Positions 1 through 10,697 of a stretch of DNA of 64,000 nt are shown one piece after another. The stretch's first letter is position 1; each line of letters opens with the position of its first letter. The notes beneath the pieces are model-generated. The model worked only from the letters and a program-made list of their open reading frames with translations, was not told the DNA's origin and made no database searches. The translations under genes and the position numbers were made by a program. The stretch comes from Phoma sp. XZ068. Its lineage: Eukaryota; Ascomycota; Dothideomycetes; Pleosporales; Didymellaceae. The stretch spans positions 1,550,001 through 1,614,000 of the forward strand of contig RBKR01000009.1 in assembly GCA_004835665.1 (NCBI GenBank), read 5' to 3'.

Positions 1-2084
1 CGTCGGCGTGGCGGGGGTTTGAAGCGAGACGCTCGGTGAGGATTGTGGAGGCGATTTCCACGATGCCAGCTTGATCTAGCCCCGCGATGGAGGGTTGGAA
101 TACTACCTCTGGCACGCGGATGCGTTCGACGTTGAGGTGGAGTTGGTGGGCTTCGCGTTGGGATTCGGGGTCGTAGGGGTAGGGCCCGTGGAAGAATGCG
201 TGGAGCACGGATTTGGTCCAGTCTGTTTGGGCTTCGCGGGTGGATTCTTCGGTGAAGTTTGGGTCGTGGAGGAGGAGTTGCGATTCGATGTCTTTGAGGG
301 ACTTTGTGAGGTCTTCTTCTTCTTCGTCGTCCGAGGCTTCGCCTGTGGCGATGGTGCGGTACACGCCCCAGTCTGCGTCGTCGGCGCCGAAGGTGTCGTC
401 GTCTGCGCCGCCGCGACGGCGCTTTTTCGAGGGCGCGTCCGAGGCGAGGTTGGCGATGGATTTCATGCGCATTTGGTTGGCGAGGGATTTGCGGTTGCCG
501 AGTTCGGCTTTGAGGCGCTCGCGGTCTTTGATCTTTTGCACGATGGCTTGTCGCGCGATGCGGCGCTCGCCGATCCAGCCTTCCGGGTCGGTTTCTCGTC
601 GCTCGTCGTCGAGGCGTTGTTCTTCTGCCTGGCGGGCCTTTTCTTTCTCCTTCTCGACACGTGCACGCAGACGGGCGTCGTAGTTGGACTTCATGAGCCG
701 TTGTTGGCGCTTCTGCTTGATGCCTTCTTCATCAAGCTGGTCATCGGGGATTTCAAGGAGAGGGAAGGTGGGCTCTTCTTGCTGCTCTTCCTCGGCGTCG
801 TCACCGAGGTCCTTGTTTCGTGTCTTCTTGATCGACTTCTCCAGCTCCTTGACTCGCTTGTCGAGCTGGCCCTCGTCGTCGAAGTCGTTGGACTCGAGTA
901 CCCGCGCCTTCTCTTTCTTTGTGGGGATTTCTTGTAGCTGCGCCTGTAGTTGGACGTAATACTCGAATTCCTCCTCCTTCTTCTTCAGCTTCTCCAAACG
1001 CATCTTAGCGGCTTGGGCTTGCAGTCGTCTTCCGCTCTCTTTACGCTTTTCCGCTGCGATTGCCAGCTCTTCCTCTGTCTTCTGGACTACAACCTGCTCT
1101 GTGAATGGCGCCTGGATGATATGATCGCGGTCTTCCAGGCCTGTCCAGTCCAGGTAGTGGCTGAGCTCCTCTTCGTAGTTTTGTGAGACGTAGCAGTGCT
1201 CCCTAACCAGATCCTCAGCCTGAGTGTCGCTGATCTTGCCGGGGAACGAAGGGTATTTCAGCCGAAGCAGCTTTAGCAGGTATTGCGCGGACTGGAAGCG
1301 CCCCCAATTGAGGCGCGTGGCTTGTGAGAGGAGAGGTTTGGCGTCGACGACGGGGATCAGGTGGGTTGACGTATAGGAGGAGTCGACTACGAGCCCGTTG
1401 CGACCACCGTTGTACGAGTAAGAGAAGAGCGAGTCGACGCCGTAGGCGACTGAAGGCGCGCCGTAGCATTCGAACAGAATCTCAGACATGGCTATTGATT
1501 TGTTAGTGACCTCACAGCTATCTTTAGGCTGCGCCGTACGTACTCTTTCTTGTATAGCCCAAGTTGGCAACCGGCTCGGTCATGACAATAGGCCTGTCGA
1601 TGCTGCCCGACTGTCCGTCAATCCCCATCTTGACAAAGATATAGTCCAGCACGCCCTCCATAGCATCCCAGTTGTTTATGATGTTGCTGCCGGGTTCATA
1701 TATAGGCTTCGACTGCCCGCGCGCGGTGCCGTCAGAGTAGACGTCCGAGCCCACAAAGGTGAATGTGCGGTTGAGCTTGCGGTCCCTATACCGCGCCATG
1801 TTTGGGAGCACTGAAAGACGCGGTTTCGAGTCGAAGGACCATCCCGCGCGTACTGCTGACGAGCCTGGCAAGCATTAGTGTTTGCGACAGAGGTTGTTCA
1901 CAGCTGGAGTACCATTGTCGATGATGATGGCTGTGTCGTGGTTGCTGCGCGCATAGCCCTCGCTATCGACGGGTCTGTAGCCTTCAAACGGCGGCTCGCT
2001 CACGCTCCAGATGCGCGCGGGCGGAGGCTTGGGCGAGTTGCGCCCTGAGGCGACCGGCGCATCGTTGATTGCGGAGGGCGCCAT
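1..2084 (-). CDS. ARP5: Actin-related protein 5 (INO80 complex), C-terminus cut by window edge
   Basis: Arp5 is a nuclear actin-related protein that, with Ies6, forms a module of the INO80 chromatin remodeller needed for nucleosome sliding. Exons read 2084-1913, 1864-1544 and 1491-1, with introns 1865-1912 and 1492-1543 (GT...CTAAC...AG). Splicing gives the actin nucleotide-binding signature IIDNGSSAVRAGW near residue 50, then NNWDAMEGVLDYIF, and a second phosphate-loop region VVDSSYTSTHLIPV. A long charged coiled-coil insertion rich in E, K and R follows (roughly residues 300-550); such an insertion is typical of Arp5 and absent from actin. At least 661 residues are present; the reading frame is open at base 1, so the last actin subdomain lies outside. 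The start at 2084 is the first ATG in frame before the actin fold. IES6 lies less than 1 kb away. Confidence 0.93.
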
Positions 2085-2482
2085 TGTCGTGAGGTCGTGG
2101 ATTGAGTTGAGCTGGTTCAGATGTCTATGTCATGTCGCGTGGTCAAGGGGTGGCGTAAGCAGATCACTAGCGCGCAGGTTGCTGGAGTTGTGTGGCATGC
2201 TCGTTGATAGCTGTGAGGCATCACGGAGTGGTCCAAGCACCGCCGAGGTGTTGTACGCTACGAGGTACTTCAGACTTGCACTCGCAACTTCACGGAATGG
2301 TGCTGGATTTAGAACCGAATGAAGAGTATGTTAAAGTGGAAGTCATTCCTCTTTTTGTTGTGTCGTATCTGGGTATCATTATGTACATCATTCACCTCCT
2401 CTCGGCCGTCATGGCCCTCTTCATGACTTCCCATAGTAGGCCCTCTGTCGTGAGCTCTACACACAGACCAAACGTCAATTAC
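2085..2482. other. Intergenic region between ARP5 and DAD4
   Basis: About 400 bases between the ARP5 start codon and the DAD4 stop codon. It must hold the ARP5 promoter and the DAD4 3' end. I see no ORF with family similarity, no tRNA and no clear repeat. Confidence 0.6.
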
Positions 2483-2861
2483 TCAAGCTGGGTCTTTCAG
2501 CCCGTTCGTTGCTGTGGCTGTTAGTCGTGCGCCTCATCGAGATTGGTGGGATCTGGTACCTTCGAGATGGAACAGGACGTTTGACTGGTAGTTCTTGAAC
2601 ATCTGCGCGACAAGCTCGGTGTCCATGTTCTGAATATTGATCTCTTGGAGATTCTTGTTCAACATCATAATGGCCTCATTCAGCTTCTCCTGTTGTGGTG
2701 TCAGTCTGCAGCTGCGTCACGAAGTTGTTTACACCGCGCCCACTCACAACATTGACAATGATACGTGAGAGCAAGAGGCTCTGCTGGTGCTCGTGAGGGC
2801 TCTCCTACATACGTGTTAGTCGGTATTGCCTGTGAATAACGATACATTCATATCCTACCAT
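2483..2861 (-). CDS. DAD4: DASH complex subunit Dad4, four tiny exons
   Basis: Dad4 is a 72-residue subunit of the DASH/Dam1 ring that couples kinetochores to spindle microtubules. No single ORF shows it because it is split into four exons: 2861-2859 (ATG only), 2804-2748, 2689-2560 and 2511-2483. Introns are 2805-2858, 2690-2747 and 2512-2559; the first and third have a clear CTAAC branch site. The joined product is 72 residues, the length of the yeast protein, starting MESPHEHQQ and ending NGLKDPA. The conserved block QEINIQNMDTELVAQM and the segment YQSNVLFHLEAT match the family core. The upstream stop in frame with exon 2 rules out a simpler start, so the start codon must come from its own exon. 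It is transcribed divergently from IES6 across about 170 bp. Confidence 0.9.
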
Positions 2862-3031
2862 TGCTTGTGTTACGCGCGGGTAGTGGGTGGTGGGATGACA
2901 GACCAAAACAGTTAGATGCAGGGCAGCTAGTGAAGGGCGATCCGCAACCCAAGCTCCACCTCCACAGCTCATCGACAGCTCGATACCATCCAACACGTCA
3001 CAGTCGCCGCCCACACAAACCTCACATCAAC

Positions 3032-3592
3032 ATGGCGCCACTTACAGCAGCCTCGGACGAGAAGACGCATCAAGCGCTGCTCGACAAGCTCGACATCTAC
3101 GCCGTCCACAAGCCCTTCCGCAATCCCCACTGGAAGCCGCCGCAGCGACGCAACAAGAACCTCAAGCAGGTGCTCGGTGATGCGTCGCGCAGGGAAGCGT
3201 CGATGATGACCACACAAGCCAACAGCGGCGCGTCGACACCCGCGGTCGCGTCTGAAGGCGGCGCAACACCAGCCGGCATCGGGCGACCGCCGAACATCGC
3301 GCAGGCGGCGCAGAGCCTCAGCACGCTGGTCCTCGAGAAGAATGGACGTGCTGCAGCAGCAAACGCGACGGGACCTGCGGCTACATACACGAACATCGAG
3401 TCTGCGCCGAGCTTCCACCCAAGTGCTCAGAAGAAGTACTGCGACATCACAGGGCTGCCTGCGCCATACACTGATCCAAAGACGAGGTTGAGGTATCACA
3501 ACAAGGAGATGTTTGGCACGATCAGGACGATGCCGCAGAATGTCTACGAGGGATACCTGGCTGCAAGAGGCGCACATACCGTGCTGAAATGA
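3032..3592 (+). CDS. IES6: INO80 complex subunit Ies6 (YL1 C-terminal domain)
   Basis: Ies6 binds Arp5 and supports nucleosome remodelling by INO80. The 186-residue product is intronless. Its C-terminal third holds the YL1-C motif (KKYCDITGLPAPYTDPKT, then LRYHNKEMFGTIR), typical of Ies6/INO80C. The N-terminus carries KPFRNPHWKPPQRRNKNLKQ, the conserved segment preceding the family core. The middle is Ala/Ser/Gly-rich and probably disordered. The ATG at 3032 (context aacATGGc) is chosen because the family begins just before the HQALLDKLDIYAVHKPF region; the frame is open upstream but without similarity. It shares a short divergent promoter with DAD4 and sits beside ARP5, whose product is its direct partner. 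Confidence 0.92.
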   Translation: MAPLTAASDEKTHQALLDKLDIYAVHKPFRNPHWKPPQRRNKNLKQVLGDASRREASMMTTQANSGASTPAVASEGGATPAGIGRPPNIAQAAQSLSTLVLEKNGRAAAANATGPAATYTNIESAPSFHPSAQKKYCDITGLPAPYTDPKTRLRYHNKEMFGTIRTMPQNVYEGYLAARGAHTVLK

Positions 3593-4360
3593 GCCGTCAT
3601 CTGCATACTTCAAGCCTACATCACCACCGTCGCGCCCGCAGACGGTCATCACGCTCATCACCGAAACTACAGCCTGCAAGACTAGAATTGACAGGCTGGG
3701 TGCCAGAACATCACGCATCCAATCACGATACTACAGCATAACATGTATGACCAACAAAGTCAAGCGCCTTCCACCCACACAAGCTCCTTTCGAAGCAAGG
3801 CTCAAGAAGGCGCTCCGGCTTAATCGTGATCTGTATTGTTCTTCGCCCGTTAGACGGAATACCAGGATCTCGCGGGGAGTACTTCCTAGTTACAGCAGCT
3901 CGAGTTGACATGCTGTTGTCAAGGCGGTTGGATCTACGTCGTTTCCACAAGCACAGGAGATAGCACCATAGCACCACAAGAATAAACATAAGATTCTCTG
4001 CGTATTGGTGTGTGTGTGTGTGTGTGTGTGATCCCGGCAACTGGGTTGTTGATTGTTGAGATTGTTGTGGTGAAATGTTGGTGGAGTGACAAAAGCGCAG
4101 CGAAACTCAAAATTCTGTCAAACTCCCGCGAAACTCGCCGCTAAGCAGGGGTGTGGGGCGCTAGCGACCGAGGCGCGTCAACCGCATGCAGCCCCAAGGG
4201 ACACGAGACAAAAGTTCCCAGGCACCAGACGACTACCTTTCCGACGTAAACTCTTTCAGAGACGTGTAACCGCTGCGCCTGGACGCTACAAGTTGCTCTG
4301 CGACATCCACACATACCTAGTTAGCGAAATCTTAGGCCCACGGCCTTTCCACACTCCAAG
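3593..4360. other. Intergenic region with (TG)n microsatellite
   Basis: 3' region of IES6 and promoter of GOT1. It holds a (TG)11 tract at 4009-4030. The ORFs here are short and repeat-driven; no gene is supported. Confidence 0.6.
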
Positions 4361-5014
4361 ATGCCTACCATGTGGCTCTCAGATACCCAGAGTACGCCCT
4401 CACACCCTCCCCCACGAGACTCCATACTAACGTGCAACCAGAGATCGGGGTCGCCTTCTGCTCAGGAGGTAGGTACGCAAATCTCATCGCCAACAACCCA
4501 CTCCTTCTCCCCCGCGACTAACTTCCCCTCACAGGCGGCCTCTTTCTAATGGGCGGCGTAATGATGTTTTTTGATCGCGCAATGTACGTCCCCCTCCCTC
4601 CCTCAAATCACTCCAAGCTAACTCCCCCAGGCTGGCAATGGGCAACGTACGCTACCCCCTCCTCCCAATCCTCCCTGTAGCGTCCCACGCGACCTAACGA
4701 ACGAATCCTAGATCCTCTTCCTAATCGGCCTCACCCTCATAATCGGCACCCAAAAAACCCTCGCCTTCTTCGCGCGCCGCCAAAAATGGAAAGGCACGCT
4801 GGCTTTCGCAGCAGGGATAACGCTGATCCTGATGCGCTGGGCGTTTGTCGGGTTTGTGGTGGAATTGTATGGGATATTAGTGCTGTTTGGGGATTTTTTT
4901 GCGACGATTGCGGGGTTTGCGGGGGGGATTCCGGTGGTGGGACCGTGGATTGCGAAGGCGTTGAATGGGCTTAGTGGGGCGAGTGTTGCTGCTAATGGGG
5001 GGGAGAGTGTTTAG
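4361..5014 (+). CDS. GOT1: Got1-type vesicle transport membrane protein, five exons
   Basis: Got1/GOLT1 is a small tetraspanning membrane protein of ER-derived vesicles and early Golgi that helps membrane fusion. Exons are 4361-4391, 4442-4468, 4535-4583, 4631-4646 and 4712-5014, with four short introns carrying CTAAC-like branch sites. The product is 141 residues, normal for the family. The start MPTMWLSDTQK is followed by IGVAFCSGGGLFLMGGVMMFFDRA, then ILFLIGLTLIIG, TLAFAAGITLILMRW and FVVELYGILVLFGDFF. These are the four hydrophobic segments in the usual order, with the conserved RRQKWKGT loop between the second and third. Exons of 16 and 27 nt make this gene easy to miss. It lies tandem to IES6. 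Confidence 0.92.
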
Positions 5015-5587
5015 GTGGAGTGAGCGCGTGAGCGCGTGAGCGGTGGAGGGATGGGTGTGAGGCGGAGAGAGGAGTATGAAGGTTGAAGGAAGAGTGTGGA
5101 GTGGTTTGGAAAGAGAAGAAGTGATATCCGAGGCGTACAGAATGAGATCGAAGCGGGTGTATATTACGAGGTATGATATGGAGTCTGGCGCGCCACATTG
5201 CCTTGGATACCTATTGGAACTGGGGTTATGCGATATACGATAAGATATAGGTTGGAAGAATAGAGTGATATATGTACACTTACGATCTCCTAGTCTGTAA
5301 CTCAGGTTGAACGCAGAATGGTTTGGACAGCTACGATCATCCAAGCAATGTCATTGAAGAAATTGACGGCAATGCTCTTTCTCGCAGCACGGACGTGCCT
5401 CACATCATCTGGCGAGGTTACAGAAAAGCGTATATGTCTTGACTATGGAAACTTGCTATCTTTGCGTTGCAGTCTACCCTGGTTTCGACTTGTGCGTATC
5501 TTTCTCGCTCATGAGACTGTCATACAAGGTTACAAAAGTGTTGAAAAATTGCAAAAGTGTGTTCTATTGTTGGACTTTCTTCTGCAG
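5015..5587. other. Intergenic region, short direct repeats
   Basis: Downstream of GOT1. An 8-bp direct repeat (GAGCGCGT) recurs at about 5022-5042. The rest is low-complexity with no supported gene. Confidence 0.5.
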
Positions 5588-6090
5588 CTAGCAGTGCCTC
5601 AAGTACATCAGTGACCTTTTGCGTGGCCAGCATGAAAGGGAGCAGGCCCGAGTGATTCGCTGTTGCATTGAAGTCGACCCTTCTGTAGCGAGTAGCAGTT
5701 TGGCGACGGCGGTATGGCCATTGTAGCTTTCCAGGGGAGATGACGAGTTGCTACGTTGGGTCCGGTCGTAGACATTGAGCGTATGAAGGACCAGTTCTGT
5801 CACAATCGTGCAGGCTCCTCGACTTGAATGCCGAAGTAGTAAGCGGTCATGTCCGTGTATGGTATGTATGCTGACTTTTCCCATGAGTAGAAGTGACTTG
5901 ACAGCTCGTTGCCTATAGCTGCTGCCGATAATACCGCACCACGGTGCTTCGGCCATTTTCTTGTTGTGTTTCGAAAATCTCCAATGCTTCAGGGCTGACT
6001 CGTCGAAGATATCAAGCAAGACTCGGCTGATGTTCGAAAAATTGCTCTGATTTCAAGTGCATATCCACGAGGTCTAGTCGATTGATTCTG
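5588..6090 (-). pseudogene. Decayed ankyrin-repeat gene fragment
   Basis: On the minus strand several pieces resemble ankyrin repeats, but they sit in different frames. One frame gives YNGHTAVAKLLLATEG. A neighbouring frame then gives VDFNATANHSGLLPFMLATQ and DVLEALLAAE, the rest of the same repeat. Nearer the receptor, TALGVAFRINRLDLVDMHL is another ankyrin-like piece, followed by a stop. The shifts and stops indicate loss of function. It lies directly 3' of the receptor gene on the same strand, so it is either the tail of a once longer receptor or a separate ankyrin gene. I cannot tell which. Confidence 0.6.
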
Positions 6091-6094
6091 AACG

Positions 6095-9000
6095 CTACGC
6101 CCAACGCTGTACAGCCCTTAACCATCTTTGCTTAGACTCGGATTCACCGGAGAAGGACCAACTTCTGGTGTTGAACTCTCGTCTTCTGAGCTCTGCACTC
6201 TAACGTTAGTGTTGCTTCTTCAACTGAACAGGCGCGAAGTGAGAAGGTACTTACCGTGGCGCTTTCCTCCATGAGGTTCTGCATGCCCCACAGCACTTCC
6301 TCAGACGCAAGTCGACGTGGATGGTCGTCTGCCAGAGTGACTCTTCTGGCCTTGACAACGTGTTCCATAAGCTCAATTGCCTTTTGGTGTTGCCCGTCAG
6401 ACCAGTATGCAACAGCAAGCTCATGCTGTGACGAAAGTCGAGAGGGATCACTCTCGTCCAGTGTGGTCTTATCTACTTCAACGACATGCTCCAACAATTC
6501 TACTGCTTTTTTGTGTTGCCCAGTATACCAGTACGTACGAGCAAGCTGATGCTGCGATCCCAGCAGGTCTTCGTGACTCTCATCTAATGTCGTCTCCCTG
6601 ACTTTAACAACGTGCTCTAGCAGCTCTATTGCCTCTCTTATCTGCCTGTTGTCTTTGTATGCTATAGCAAGCGAGTGTTGCGATGCCAGCTGATCTGGGT
6701 GACCCTTATCTAGCGTAGTCTCTCGAACCTTAACAACGTGTTCCAACAGCTCTATTGCCTCTCTTATCTGCCTGTTGTCTTTGTATGCCATAGCAAGCGT
6801 GTGCTGCGATGTCAGCCGATATGGGTGACTCTTATCTAGCGTAGTCTCTTGAACCTTAACAACGTGCTCTAACAGTGCTATTGCCTCTGTTATCTGCCTA
6901 TTGTTTCGGTATAAATGAGCAAGCTCATGCTGTGATGCTAGCTGTTCTTGGTGGCTCTTATCTAGCGTACTCTCCTTAACTTTAACAACATGCTCTAACA
7001 GCTCTACTGCCTCTCTTGTCTGCTGGTTCTCGCTGTATGCAACGGCAAGTTCGTGCTGTAATACCAGCCGATCCGGGTGAGTCTCATCCAGCGTAGTCGC
7101 TTTAATCTTAAAAACGTGTTCTAATAGTTCTACTGCCTCTCTTGTCTGCTTATTGTCTCTGTATGTAATACCAAGTGACTGCTGGGATGCGAGCAGATCT
7201 GGGTCAGTCTCGTTCAGCATAGTCTCTTGGACCTCAACAATATACTCTAGCAGCTTTACTGCCTCCCTTGCATGACCCATGAACCGCAGGTTCCTGGCCG
7301 CCAGCTCCCATATCGGTAGGTGCTCCTTTGAGGGATCTGATGGGGCAATGTCGAGCATGTGGTAGATGCCGTTCAGCAGCCGCTCGAGCCTGGCATCTTC
7401 CCTCATCATGTTCAGTATCCAGCCACATTTGAGCAACATGGCAAACACCGCCTCCAGCGGCCCATAAGAGAACATTGTATGAACGCTAGGCGACAAGAAG
7501 GACTGGATATGCGGCCGCAGCTCCCTTTCGCGTACCGTCCACAGGTCTGTATGCCTGAGCGACAGTGCAATCACACACCCTGCAGTACCCCATGCTTGCC
7601 GCTGCCGTTCATCCGTGAGCCGATCTTTTGCCCACGCGTGTGCGAGTGGATGCATCGACAGCCCGCCGCTGTCACCCATCGCATGCCTCGTCCCCAACGA
7701 CAGCGACACAAGGCGGGCGCTGGCTTTATTCAGGCGGTAGTCGTCCCACTTGTCCGCTTCTGTAACAATGAATTTGGGCAGCTGAGAGACATGCCATTGT
7801 CTGAGGTCGTTCATGTTGTCCGGTTGGTCTGTACCATCCGTCTCAGCGGACAACCGTTCGAGCACGCGACGAGCCCCTCGCCATGCATCTTCGAACACGT
7901 CAAGGGGAAATACGCTCATCTGCAGCACGCAAAGTGTAGCAAGTAGCTCAAGTGCATCTTGTCCTTCCTGGCCGCTAGAATGTTCGAGCACCTCAGCAGA
8001 CGCCTCAAACGTAGCGAACACACCTTGATACCGCGATTGTTCCTGCTTTGGATAGTGCTGAAGCAGCCGCTTCCGCTGCTGCTGATACTTCTTGGGATAC
8101 TGGTCCAGCCGGCAAATCCCTTCAGCAATGTATGCACCAGCCTGGATCAGCGCAAGCGTGTGCGACCCAAGAAGATGCACAATGTCCTGCGCCTGCTTCT
8201 CACACGACGCCCAAGCCTCTTTGGGTACTCTAGCAGCTTTGAGCAGAAGCTGTGTTGAGTGATCTGCGTCCAAGCCCTCAAGCGCTTCCACGCACGCGGT
8301 GCTGTACCGCCTGCACTCGGGGTTGCGAGAAGTTATAATGATCGCGCCTTGTCCGCCAGAAGGTATGTATCGTGAATAGTCGAAGTCAACTTCGTCGGCG
8401 TTATCCAATACCATTAGCCAGGCCTTCTTGGTATTTGCAAGCGCTCGGAGTGCCTCGTGGACGCTCTCCGCAGGCGATCCGAGCGCCTTTGTAATGGCGA
8501 TAAAGTCGTTCTTAGCGGTCGGCTGGCTGCCCACATCCACCCAAAACACGCCCCAGAAGCTGTTGGTCGTCAGCCATGTCCTAGTGCGCGAGCATTATGT
8601 GAGACCGATAACCTGTAGGGCTAACACACTCTTCTCGCACCAAGTCTGCGACCTTGAGGCACAGCTCGCTCTTTCCCATGCCCCCTATACCTGTGATGGC
8701 TACTCGCTTCTGTGTTGTCGCGCCTGAGCCAGCGTTGCGCAGGGCACTTCGTATCCGCTCTACGACCTCGCCGCGCCCAGTGAAGAGACTGTTCACTGTG
8801 CGCGGCACAATCCAGTGCACGTTGCCGGCTGATCCAGCGTCTGTGAAGTCAAATCATCAGTCACTTGTAACAGAAATACGTCCTCTAATTACTCGCCTTT
8901 GCTCCTATATCGTTCTGTTACGACAGCGCCACTGTTTTCGATCATTCTGCGAAGCTCCGGCAGGAGCAGTTTGTAATTTCTGTCGTCCACACCACTGAAC

Positions 9001-10151
9001 TTATTTAGCCCAGAATGATCAGCATCCATGTACATCAGCTTCTGGCCGACGAGAGTAGCCGATTGCATGCTCACAAACTGTTTGCATTAGAAGTTGCAGA
9101 TACAATAGCAGGATATGAGCACACCTGTCGATGTACGGGTCCGTACTCGGCTTCCTCGTTCTCGTAAAAGCACGTCATTTCATACTCACCATAGCTGCGC
9201 CAGAAGTCTATTGACAGGGCATGCAGACCTGGACTGTCTTTCTGTAGCGTTTCTAACAGTGTGTACCTGCAGCCCTCTGCCTGGTGCAGCCGGATGAGCT
9301 TCGCCAGCCATTGCGCGTATGCTGCCTCTCCGCTGCCCTGGAACGGCGTGCCCAGGAAAACAATACCCGAGACTGAGAGACGGAGGTCGGTATAGCGGGA
9401 CCAATGTACAGCAATAACAAGTGCCTAGCTTTAGTTAGTTAATGTTAATTACGTGCATCGCTGTGGCTCATGCCACTCTATACCTGCTGGATGACAAGGC
9501 CCCCAAGGCTGTGGCCGATCAAAACGAGCGGTCTCCGTCGTTCCTGTCATAAGCATTAGAGACAAAGCATTAGAGACGACGGGTAACAGTCAGACTAGTT
9601 CGTGGAGGATGTGGGTTGTGAGAAACGGGGTGCAACAAGTAGCGCAAACCACCTACACTCGCGCTCTGCCGATGCTGGATCAAAACTTCCAACAGCTGTT
9701 GTCCGCACTCGCGCAAGCTTGTATTCACTCGCCGGTCTCTCCAGTCGGACTCATAGCTGTACGTGGCAACCCGCGCATTGGTGAATTCTGGCACAAGAAG
9801 GTGCCGCGGCCACATCACCTCCTTTATCTCACATTCAATATCGCTGTCCAGCACTTTGCTTCTCTTCGCGAACAGCCTCTCAAAGCTATTTGACGCAGTT
9901 CTTTTCTTGGTCTTTTCCTCAATACTCGTATTCTCCTCTGTGCCCTGGACTTCAACCTTCCTGACCCACGTATGGTACGGATGTGCGCCTAGTCCCTGTA
10001 CGGCTACAATGCTTCACGCGATCAGCGGGGCGGCACGCGGGCCGTCAGGGTCGTAGTGCACTTACTCAACATCATGAGGAGCGTCAGGCGTCGGCTCGCC
10101 AGACCAAAACTTGAGTCCACTCATGTTGGTCTCTTCGCGCACTGCTGCCAT
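6095..10151 (-). CDS. NOD-like receptor: alpha/beta hydrolase, NB-ARC, tandem TPRs
   Basis: This is a STAND/NLR protein of the fungal type used in non-self recognition and regulated cell death. Exons read 10151-10066, 10011-9657, 9543-9484, 9424-9125, 9077-8897, 8840-8630, 8580-6255 and 6199-6095, about 1207 residues. The N-terminal alpha/beta hydrolase has DIVAVQGLGAHPYHTW, nucleophile motif GHSLGG (Ser159), GTPFQGS and DADHSG (His288), so it may be catalytic. The NB-ARC P-loop GIGGMGKS is at 378-385 and the Walker B region WLMVLDNADE near 452. From about residue 834 follow eight kinesin-light-chain-like TPRs of 42 residues. Intron 8841-8896 is best read as GC-AG. If the last intron (6200-6254, strong signals) is retained, the protein ends at 6144 instead. 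The ligand is unknown. Confidence 0.85.
6300..7290 (-). repeat. 126-bp tandem repeats encoding TPR units
   Basis: The TPR region is built from 42-codon units. Two adjacent units (6601-6726 and 6727-6852) differ at 12 of 126 bases by my count, much closer than TPRs in general. Low divergence between neighbouring units suggests recent duplication or gene conversion, as known for sensor repeats of fungal NLRs. Confidence 0.8.
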
Positions 10152-10697
10152 GTTCACTTCTAAGCGAAGCGCTCATCATCCAAAAGAATGGTTTGAAAGC
10201 ATGTAGAGTGGTTGGGGAAGGATGAGGCAGAGGAAAAGGTGTTGAGAAGAGACGAAGGAAGCAGCGTCAGGCTGAAGCTGAAGCGGGGCTGAACAGCAGC
10301 CGCAGGATTCAGCCTTGCATGCATGGGCAGCGAGGCGAGCTGCTTGGCCATTTTAGTCACATGGTATAAGTTGCAGAACGTTGATATGATAATCAAACAT
10401 TCGTAGATAAATCAAAGGTTTGTAGCTCTAGTCGAAGGTCTGTATATGGACAACAGGAGACTTCGAGTCCAGACACCGCACCTCTTTTACCAGTCTCACG
10501 AAACGACTGCCCACATCTAACCAAACAATAAGTTTTGCACCTTTTCTTCTAGTCTTATTTCTTTCTTCTATCCAATTACAATTATGAGATTACCGATTAC
10601 ACGCACATTACCATCCCCATTCCGTCCGCCAATCCGTTAACCACCTAAACATAAGAAATTTAACCTCTTCGCAACTGACCCCTCGCAAAACCTCGCT
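10152..10697. other. Intergenic region, NLR promoter and CFEM gene 3' end
   Basis: About 550 bases between the receptor start codon and the stop codon of the CFEM gene. No gene or RNA is supported. Confidence 0.6.

Noticed and set aside
95..937. Long plus-strand ORF of 280 codons
   Set aside because: Antisense to the charged insertion of ARP5. Its Val/Leu/Phe-rich composition is what the opposite strand of a Glu/Lys/Arg-rich coding region gives.
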